Shown here piece after piece: positions 40,903-49,740 of a DNA stretch of 49,740 bases (positions are counted from its first letter, which is position 1; each line of letters begins with the position of its first letter). Below the pieces are notes generated by a model that was given only the letters and a program-made list of their open reading frames with translations, made no database searches and was not told the DNA's origin. The stretch is taken from the NCBI GenBank assembly GCA_049999765.1, contig JBNGIQ010002796.1, forward strand, positions 1 to 49,740, read 5' to 3'. The stretch is from Phaeoceros laevis (taxonomy: Eukaryota > Anthocerotophyta > Anthocerotopsida > Notothyladales). Position numbers and translations under genes: made by a program.

Positions 40903-42087
40903 TGAATTGATCGGGTTCTAAATTCTAATACAAAAGAACCACCCTAAAGCCTTGCCCTACTGCAGCCTTGACAAGTTTTTTAGCTCTTGCCCCGGCTTAT
41001 GGCCTGCCAATCTGACTTGGTCCTGCTGTCAAGCGTGGCCCTTGACAGCCCTTGTCAGCGTTCTGGAGTGCTCAAACTATTCAGGTGCACCTGCAACCTT
41101 GAACAGAAAGCGTCTTCACTTGACCTCGCAGGCACCCAGATCTAGAAGTTTGTCTCAGTACTTTCTATTTTTTGCAAAACTTTAAGCCAAAAAGAATAAT
41201 GTTGAATAATTAATCCGCTCCTTCGGCATTTGGTTTTTAGCGATGCAGACAGCAGAACAGGACGTGACTGGATCTGTCGATCTGGAGCCGCATTGCTGCA
41301 TATAGCGCTCTGGGGGTTCCAGACTGACTTTCGGGATGAGGGGAGGCAGCTCACAGGTGGTGCGCAGTGCGGGACTCCAACAAACCGGCATCTTACTTGG
41401 TTGCCACCCGAAATGCACCTCGATGATCTTCTTGGCAGAGTCCTTGGGGTCGGCAGCGCAGGGGCTGACTACTCATTTCCATCATCTTGCGGAACTGCAC
41501 TTAGAAAGGGCTAGACTTTGGGTACTGCGAAAATCTTCTTATTCTCTTCTATACTACTCAAGGTCCTGTCTCTGTCGCTTCTGTTCCTTCACGATGCATC
41601 CAACTGAGCTACCTAGAGGCCCTACAGGACTAGTAAACGGCTATCTTTTGGTGAGAATTGTTTACAAGACTTGGAGCTCCAGGTGCTGTCACAACTCTAG
41701 CACAGGCGCAGCATCTCCGGAGCAAAGATGTCCTTCTGGTGGACAAAGCTGTGGTTTTCGACGGTCCCACAATTCAGAAGCTACCACCGCCAGTTGCTAC
41801 CTCCACTTGAGAGCAAGGCTTCTTTCATGACCGGAGAATTAACTACACTGGGAAAAAATACAACTCACAAGGACAGTAAAGGTTTCCCTGCGCTTCGCCA
41901 ACACTTGTTCCCTTGTGGTAATGAGGTTAAAAAACTTTCACTGCCAGACCGGGCTCTCATTTACCCCTGCAAACACAAAACCCACACTCTTGGGATACAA
42001 ACCTTTCCTCCTAGACAGTTCATCCCTCCTGCTCCGGTTGGTGCTTACTAATTTCAAACGATAAAGACTGAACTACAAAATGAGCAC
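40903..42087. other. Intergenic region with one orphan exon candidate
   Basis: About 1.2 kb without a recognised gene. On the minus strand near 41415-41466 a stretch encodes ADPKDSAKKIIEVHFGWQP and runs into a good donor (CCAA|GTAAGA). It looks like a real exon, but I could not find convincing neighbouring exons or a family. It may be a gene remnant. Confidence 0.3.
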
Positions 42088-42925
42088 TTACGTGTTCATC
42101 ATGAGAGTGATGTTATCCCCTTTCAAAAGAATTCGTCCTGCCAGAAACAAGTAGCTGTTAAAAGGGAACTCTTGAATATCCACTAGGATACAGGGTACAT
42201 ACTTCCAGGCAGTTTCTAACATTCTTTTTCGCCACAATGCAAAGTAAACTCAGTTCAATCACACAATAAACACCAAGGCAACAGCTCTGCCATGAAGAAC
42301 TCTCGACAAGACGAAAGCATAACCTAATTATTGTTGCGCTCGGTACCGTGCCAACTGCGTGAAAGGGACTGGCAAACCATGGTACCTAAAGTTTTTCGCG
42401 TCTTCTTCTTTACTGATACCTCCTCTGCATCTTCGAGTACCAAGTTCATGTACTCGTCAAAGCCCTGAGCACAAACACCTAGGCCCTCAACAAGTATCAT
42501 ACACCAGCTAGTACTCGATAAAAAATTGCTAAGTCAAAGGCACTTGCCAATCCTTCATGAGCAAGCTAACAACAAGCGAACTTACAATAATCCTTCCCTC
42601 AATCCGCAAGTCCTTCTGTTCAAAAAGCCAAATTTGAATTCTCGATTTCTGCGGCAACAGGAGGCAAAGTTACACCAAGACACACAGGTTCTTTGCTTGC
42701 AAAACAAAAAATGCAACGAAAGGGTAGCTAGCCTCACGCTTTGCAAAAACCGGAAAATCAGGTTCTGCATGGAAATGCAGTCGATGTTTCGTCGCCAAAC
42801 AGTCGCCACACACACCGTAAGAATAAAGCACAGAAAACCTTTTCAGCAAGCCAAAAATCCATCTCAGCTGAGGCCATACTAACAATGGGCTGGGTCATAA
42901 TCCGCTGCACTTTGGTGGTCGCCAT
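42088..42925 (-). CDS. SNRPE: Spliceosomal Sm protein E (SmE)
   Basis: Core Sm-ring protein of the U1, U2, U4 and U5 snRNPs. Five exons: 42925-42884 ([14 protein letters not shown]), 42764-42738 (NLIFRFLQS), 42648-42586 ([20 protein letters not shown]), 42464-42386 ([20 protein letters not shown]) and 42137-42088 ([16 protein letters not shown], stop). All are in phase; 86 aa, the normal size. Sm1 (FDEYMNLVL) and Sm2 ([11 protein letters not shown]) motifs are intact. Exon 2 is a 27-nt microexon. An upstream in-frame ATG would add five residues. Divergent from adenylate kinase. Confidence 0.96.
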
Positions 42926-43205
42926 TGCTGCTACCTGCAATTCGGCGAACAGAACGGCAAGAGTCTTGGTCTATTGTGGATCTAGGGTCAAAACTCAAAA
43001 GACTAGTTCTAGTGCGGTAAGTTACTACTACTTACCACAGAAGAGGCAAAAACTATCATTGAGATCACAGCCAGGGCCTTTGCCCTAGCTACCAAAGGGA
43101 GCCCTAGGCACTTGATTGTGGTTACATGGAGTGTCGAGAATTAGTTTGACGAATTGAGACCAAAACACCCAGCCGAGCAGGAAGGCAAGCAGGCAGGCTC
43201 GCTTC
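42926..43205. promoter_or_regulatory. Divergent promoter region, SmE / adenylate kinase
   Basis: 280 bp between the start codons of two housekeeping genes. No TATA box is evident, as is common for constitutive plant promoters. Confidence 0.5.
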
Positions 43206-44499
<1,294 letters not shown>

Positions 44500-45460
44500 T
44501 TTTTGTCAAGCTGGATGTCTAGAACTGGTCCTGCCCATTCTTTGGACAGCTTCACCTGAATTATCCGGATTCCGTTCCAATGAGCGTGGAGCTGGTGCTC
44601 TGACAATTGATCGGGTTCTGTCAGAAGCGCATACCAGAAGCCTCCTAGGTCAGGCTGGGTGAGCAGGTCGTGCTGTGAGTCCCAGCCAGTTCACAGCGTG
44701 CTTTGTGGTCGGCAAGTTGACCGGACCCTGTGAACCTTGGTTGTTTTTTTTTTGTCTTGAAACATCGGCTCCGGATAAGTCGTGATTTGTAAGAGCTTCA
44801 CCATTTTGGTACCTTCCGATCTGAAATAGTGGTCGCTACTTTGAAGCTTGAGCGCAACCTTAAAAGCAATGGGTCCATTATCTTCCCTTTTCAGCAGTCT
44901 TGTGGGCTACTGGCAAAAAGGGTGATCATGTTACACAGTAATACACACTGACTCGATATTATTCCATTCCATTCTTAAAAGACTGTAGTTATTACCATAC
45001 CATCTTTGAACGATCATCAACATCGACTCTGCCTTGGATTACTCTCCTGCACCTAACCAACTCCACACACACACCCCCCCCCCGCGCGCGCACAAGATGA
45101 CCAAGTGTGTGGCGAATGCCTTGAACCAGTGGAGATGGAAGGTAGTCTGTGTGACGAATGGCACAGGAACGAACGCGACATGAACTTAAACCTGATACAC
45201 ACGCCGGACTTGGTGATCAAAATTGTAGGTACACAGTTCACCGGCGGAATGCCTGGCATAGATGCTTCCATCTTCAAAAGGTGGACAATCCCAACGGACA
45301 GATGGAGACCAGTGGACAGGAGCGGGAAAAATGCGCAGATCAAGATTTCTCGTGTTCTCTATGCATACAAGTACATTCCGTGAGCCTTAGACTACAGGAA
45401 AAAGATCAGTCAGTAGATGTCCTTACATCAGCTTGACCAGGAACAATCCTAAGCCGAAAG
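44500..45460. other. Convergent 3' flanks, no gene seen
   Basis: Between adenylate kinase (plus) and the GTE gene (minus). It contains the simple repeat at 45064-45091. No recognised coding sequence. Confidence 0.4.
45064..45091. repeat. CA / poly-C / CG simple repeat
   Basis: A (CA)n run passes into about ten C residues and then a CGCGCGCG run. The alternating purine-pyrimidine ends could favour Z-DNA, and the region could be error-prone in assembly. Confidence 0.85.
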
Positions 45461-47485
45461 CTAGTCTTTAGCACCCGAGTCTGCATCTGACTCTGAACCG
45501 CTGCTGCTGGAATCTGAACCAGAAGAACTCGAACTACTAGAGTCGTTACTTGAAGACCCTGAACTCGAATGCCTCGGGGACTGGTCACCAGCTCCATTAC
45601 CAACTTGTAAATCCCCGGCATCAACCCCTGGCCCACGATGGGGGGTCGGTGAGTCATTCATGATGTCAACATCTTCTTCTTCAGCTGCACCTTTGTGTCC
45701 ATTCTCAAGAGCCACATTCTTGCTTTTCTGATGCTTCGATTTACCTGAGGTCGGTCCGGTTGTCCCATCATCCTTCCCCTTTGGAGTCCTGGTACTCTTG
45801 ATGCCCAGAACCTTGCTCTTGCTCTTCTGCCAGTTCATTGTAACCCGGAAGACCTCAAACATAGTCAAGTCATCGATGCTGTTCATGTCAAACTCCGCAG
45901 TCTCCTGCTGAGGGGCATCCTTGGAGTTGGCCGATACCTTGGAGGAAACCATCTGGTATATCATGTTCTGCCGATCAGCAGGGAGGTCTTGCACGAGCTC
46001 TGTGAGTTTCAGCTTCTCCTTGTTTGTCAAGGGCCGAGGGCCACCATACGCCTTGGCTGACTTTGCCCTTCCCAACCTAGGATCGACCACGGCCCCAGTC
46101 TTGGGATCTGTAGCAGGTATGGACTTCTCCCTTGAAGCTTTCTTCGCAGACTTGGACCACTTCACTGTCTTCCCGGCATCTTCCTTCTCGGCCTTACTGG
46201 AATGGTTAGCACTCCGCAACTCCTTACTAGCCCTCACCCTGTCAACATCTTCCAGGCCAGAACGAGACACATTAAGACCATTGTCCACCTCAGCCACTTT
46301 AGGGCCACTGGACGCCAGATTGCCTGATCCGTCCACCACGGCCTTGCTATCAGTTTCGTTGTGCCCGTGCCGCTGAGATGCCCCATTCACCTGGCCACCA
46401 CTGGTATACTTTCCATCAGGAGCTACAGACCTTTCAACATGAGGGGGGCTGGGCTGAACCGCAACAACTGCGTTTAGAAGCCTTCTCTCAACAGTACGAT
46501 ACCTGGAGTCGAACTTGTTCTTCATCTTCCTAGCAGTCACATGGAATTCAGAAGTCTTCTGATTATATCTCAGAGCGTTGTTGAAAGTCAGTCTCACATC
46601 TCGCGCAAACTCCTTGGGATGAGAGTACTCCCCTGCCATAATGGCTGCTCTAACCGTGCCCAAATCCTGTGGCTCCTTAATCACATCGAAATACTCCAGA
46701 AGGTTTGGCCACAGCACTTGAACTGGCTTAGAGAACGCCCATGCCCCTGTCTCCTTTTCCAACTCGTCCAAAATTTCCAAGCAGAATTGCCATATACTGT
46801 CTGGAACCACCGATGGCAATTTCATCCGCTTTGGGCTCCGTCCTGCTTCTGAATTTATATCTGCAAATCTCCTCTTCGCCACCGATTCATGGCCGTTGCG
46901 CAAAGACGCCTCCGAACGGGATTGAGCTCCGTTGGTTAGCCATGCTCCGGCTTCAGGGCCTTCATATGCCAAGTCCCCTTCACCTCCTTCCCAGTGGGGA
47001 GCGGCTACCTTCCGCCGCTTGATAGGTTGCGTGTCCCCATGGTACGAGCCATCCTTCTCCAAATCGTTCACAGCAACACTCATCCTGGCTCCCACAGCGC
47101 GGCGCTCTTTGGTGAAGATATCCGCTCCAACACTGGAATCCAACTCGTTGTCCAAGTCATTCCCCATCTCGGCTTCAGTGCCCGAATTTTGCCTTGAAAG
47201 AGAACCCTCCCTGGAATGCCGGTGGCCAGTGCCACTGGCCACCGGCTGCAACTGTCTCGAGTGGCCATGCACACAAGACACAGCCACATCGTCACTACCC
47301 ATGTTGTTCCGCGAGTCATGAGATGAAGTCGGTTCTGCGACAGCGAGCAAATGCAATCGCCGAGCTTCGAGCCGAGCAGAGAGGTCCAACAATGTCTCCA
47401 ATTCAGCCTTCAGTCTCTGCCTTTTTTTACTCTTGTTTTCGGTGACTGTGCTAGACGGTGCTGCACTCATATCGCTGCCATCCAT
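45461..47485 (-). CDS. GTE-type BET bromodomain protein
   Basis: Plant Global Transcription factor group E protein: a nuclear reader of acetylated histones. 674 aa in one exon. The bromodomain at about 226-335 shows WAFSKPVQVLWPNLLEYFDV, IKEPQDLGTVRAAI and the acetyl-lysine-binding Asn in NNALRYN. The NET domain at about 480-550 shows PLTNKEKLKLTELVQDLP and FDMNSIDDLTMFEV. The tail is a Ser/Asp run (SSSSGSDSSSSGSESDADSG). The N-terminus contains a short helical Leu/Arg-rich segment. The ZA loop has PQDL where animal BETs usually have PMDL. The start MDGSDMSAA is the first ATG of the frame. The likely promoter is more than 1.3 kb upstream, implying a long or spliced leader. Confidence 0.94.
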   Translation of the reverse strand: MDGSDMSAAPSSTVTENKSKKRQRLKAELETLLDLSARLEARRLHLLAVAEPTSSHDSRNNMGSDDVAVSCVHGHSRQLQPVASGTGHRHSREGSLSRQNSGTEAEMGNDLDNELDSSVGADIFTKERRAVGARMSVAVNDLEKDGSYHGDTQPIKRRKVAAPHWEGGEGDLAYEGPEAGAWLTNGAQSRSEASLRNGHESVAKRRFADINSEAGRSPKRMKLPSVVPDSIWQFCLEILDELEKETGAWAFSKPVQVLWPNLLEYFDVIKEPQDLGTVRAAIMAGEYSHPKEFARDVRLTFNNALRYNQKTSEFHVTARKMKNKFDSRYRTVERRLLNAVVAVQPSPPHVERSVAPDGKYTSGGQVNGASQRHGHNETDSKAVVDGSGNLASSGPKVAEVDNGLNVSRSGLEDVDRVRASKELRSANHSSKAEKEDAGKTVKWSKSAKKASREKSIPATDPKTGAVVDPRLGRAKSAKAYGGPRPLTNKEKLKLTELVQDLPADRQNMIYQMVSSKVSANSKDAPQQETAEFDMNSIDDLTMFEVFRVTMNWQKSKSKVLGIKSTRTPKGKDDGTTGPTSGKSKHQKSKNVALENGHKGAAEEEDVDIMNDSPTPHRGPGVDAGDLQVGNGAGDQSPRHSSSGSSSNDSSSSSSSGSDSSSSGSESDADSGAKD

Positions 47486-48860
47486 TCAATGCTACAGGGG
47501 TGAGGAACGCCGTACAGTGGCCTTGTCAGAGAGGCCTTACAAGATGGAAAAATTTCAAGAACTGCAATCTTATCTTCTTGATATCTGTATCAGCACAACA
47601 GTAACATGCGGCGTCAGGAGAATCACTCCCAACTGTGGTAGATACATGCAACCTCCGCTGGAGACACTGGGCGGACCAGAGACAATGCCGCAGATGTTGC
47701 CAACCATCGGAGGACTCCAGGACTGACCAGGGCAAACTGGACCTGAAGATCTTCCTTTGTGCAGTACTGTACCGACACAAGGGAGACACTGCTGTGGGGC
47801 AGCTCCTTGCCGACAACGAAAATGCACAGGACCAGCTCACACCCAATACTGGCAGCTGGAGAAACAAGACACTGCGAAGACTTCAGATCCAGGAAAAGTC
47901 CTCCATATCGAAGAAGGCATATTGACAGTCACAGGACAAGGGGTTCACCCTCGACAGAGTAACAAGTCATTGCACAGAAACTGTAGTCTGTTAGAAAGAG
48001 AATCAATGTCCGCCCAAGTCACAGACATGGAAGAAACAAGTACCTAGGAGACGAGGCAGAGGGATGAGAAGCACGAACACCCGCCCAGATCTCCAGAGAA
48101 AAACCTAATTCCTCCCAGATCTAGAAGCGTCCACCAGGGCAGTTGCAGGCCAGATGACATGAGCTCTTGGCCAGAGCCAAGGGAGAAGGTCCCTACGAAA
48201 TCTATCGACCCCAACCCGTACACCCCTGGTGTTCAGTCCAGATCTACCGGCCAAGATCGCCTGGTGACTGCAGCTCGGCGCTCAGATAACAGTTGCCCAG
48301 CTGAATGACCAGCTCCCAAGGCCCCAAATACAGTCCGAGGGGGTGCGTCCAACCTGCTGCCTGGGATCACCAGTAGCTGCTCCACGAGCCCGGATGGAGA
48401 AATGCCGGCTACCCAGTGATGAGCTGCAACCGACAGTCCTTGTGACAGCACGGAACCTGTCTCCAACAAGCCCTAACGCGCCCCCGGGAAACCTAATATT
48501 CAGCTCTTCCAAGCTTGGTTCCTAACGGTCCCGACGCACTTCACACGCCACCGACTCGAGACTCCAAAGCCGCAGCAGATCCGGAGACGACGCAACTGGC
48601 CGCCGAATGGGAGCTCAGCTTCAACTTCGTCTCTGCGGTGCTCTGCTCTTCACAGCTCCGCTCTGGGAGAGAGCTCCCACAAGCAAGAAGCCCTGGCCCT
48701 GTTTTGGCGGCGCGGTCAGCCACTTAAGCCACTGCCGAATCTGCCAGCTGCACAAACTACCCAAGCCACTGGATCCAGGCAGAAGAGGTGCACGGCGGGG
48801 AGGGTTTCGGCAGGGAGGAGGAGAGGAGATAGCAGTGGTGTCTAGAGGGCTCAGGCGGTG
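47486..48860. other. Probable 5' leader/upstream region of the GTE gene
   Basis: No recognised gene in about 1.4 kb. If the TATA box at 48861-48870 belongs to the GTE gene, this is its 5' leader, probably with an intron. Alternatively it holds a separate non-coding transcript. Confidence 0.35.
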
Positions 48861-48870
48861 CATTTATATA
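48861..48870 (-). promoter_or_regulatory. TATA box, minus strand
   Basis: The minus strand reads CTATATAAATGC around this site, a near-perfect plant TATA box in the direction of the GTE gene. The expected start of transcription would be near 48835. Confidence 0.5.
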
Positions 48871-49740
48871 GGTCTCGCAGTGAAATTTCCTCTCTTACTG
48901 CGCCGCAAGTGACAGCGGTTACCAATGCAAGGTAATTGGCGATCCTGGCTCCGCCAATCAGCGCCACCCTTCGCGGCAGATACTTCCGTGTACTTCCCCT
49001 AGGGCAAGCTACGGTTTAGGGCTGGCCTGGCCTCGCGGGTTAAGGTCACCAGCCACCTGTCGGGTTGGGAACGCGGGAAAACCATCACTTCCATCCAAGC
49101 ACCCAACTTCGCAGGAAAAGGTAACGGACACCAGCCGTTACGGACTTCACTAACAAGCAGACGCCGCCATGACACAGCACACCTATCTTTTGCATAACGT
49201 CAAACCATGAAACTTATCCTCTTATGGCAAACATCCATGGATGTTAAATAGTAAGGTCACTCACCAATTATAAAGCCCCATGATGACTTTACCAAACCGC
49301 TTGTCTGTACACCGTCATTAACCACCCCAAAATTAGGTCATGCAAGTATTCCACTCGTAGCCTCAATCCTGTATAGCAAATTACATGCAAGGTATTTAAA
49401 TTTGATGGGCTTACCAAATTCCAACTTTGTGACTTGGAGCCGGTGTAAAGTATCAAATGAAACCACCAAATTCTAGCAAAAGCATGTTCTACCAAATTCG
49501 AGATGTTCCAGACAAAGACAATTACTTGCCTACTAATAAAAACCGCCAAGGGAGAGCTTAACAATGATCAAGAACTCCATAGGCTTGGACCTCCAAGTGA
49601 TGTATGGTCTGTATCGATGCAGCAACTTAGCTCAACTGCTAAGGAAAGACTCAACTCAACTTCTCCATTAGAAGCAAGCGGCCAAGCAAGCTTATTGTCG
49701 TTGAAAACACTTGCTTTTGATATGAGAACTGTCTCTTTTC
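48871..49740. other. Terminal intergenic region, nothing recognised
   Basis: AT-richer DNA with several CCAAATTC/CAAATTT words near 49,390-49,500, and no supported coding exon on either strand. Confidence 0.4.

Noticed and set aside
49289-49564. 91-residue minus-strand frame at the right edge
   Set aside because: AT-rich sequence with hydrophobic but unpatterned product; no similarity, and no start or splice support.

Overview
This looks like nuclear DNA of a land plant that has flagellated sperm and a compact genome. A lycophyte such as Selaginella is the best guess, but this is inferred from content and not shown by a marker. The evidence is as follows. There is a large PPR-DYW organelle RNA-editing-type protein. 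Plastid-type proteins are present (NDH-L, uroporphyrinogen-III methyltransferase). A complete-looking IFT122 gene implies that cilia are built at some stage. Introns are consistently about 80-130 nt with GT-AG borders and short spacers, and nearly every gene is an ordinary eukaryotic housekeeping gene. I see no prokaryotic operons, CRISPR arrays, rRNA or tRNA genes.

Layout. 1-2397 (+): 3' part of a PPR-DYW gene with four near-identical internal repeats. 2850-2984: a long imperfect foldback. 3505-4680 (-): plastid SUMT (siroheme branch), head to head with 5032-6985 (+), a BtuF-like cobalamin/iron-complex-binding fold protein. ~7691-8541 (+): unrecognised gene. 8884-10958 (-): TFIIIC subunit 5, head to head at only ~140 bp with 11098-12726 (+), exosome subunit RRP46. 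14265-15997 (+): JMJD7-type JmjC hydroxylase. ~16300-17861 (-): protein with a peptidoglycan-binding-like domain. 18402-20401 (+): organellar EF-P. 20797-26990 (-): IFT122. 27303-28443 (+): NDH-L. 28708-29970 (+): RNI-like leucine-rich-repeat protein. 30748-31938 (-): VPS32/SNF7. 32508-33612 (-): DEN1/SENP8-type NEDD8 protease. 34914-36080 (-): RAD23. 36554-37746 (+) and 38525-39336 (-): convergent paralogous GPI-anchored proteins with a possible solo LTR between them. 39.57-40.90 kb: repeat cluster. 42088-42925 (-): spliceosomal SmE, head to head with 43206-44499 (+), adenylate kinase. 45461-47485 (-): GTE-type BET bromodomain protein. 47.5-49.7 kb: leader/promoter and otherwise empty DNA.

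Gene models were spliced by hand from protein similarity, splice consensus and phase. Those called precise join in one unbroken frame across all exons. Most neighbours are functionally unrelated, as expected in a eukaryote. Several pairs share short divergent promoters: SUMT/BtuF-like, TFIIIC5/RRP46, IFT122/NDH-L and SmE/adenylate kinase. The one pair with a plausible biochemical link is SUMT/BtuF-like, since both concern tetrapyrroles or metal complexes. The most striking unexplained structures are the foldback downstream of the PPR gene, the homogenised PPR triplets and the three-copy repeat near 40 kb.
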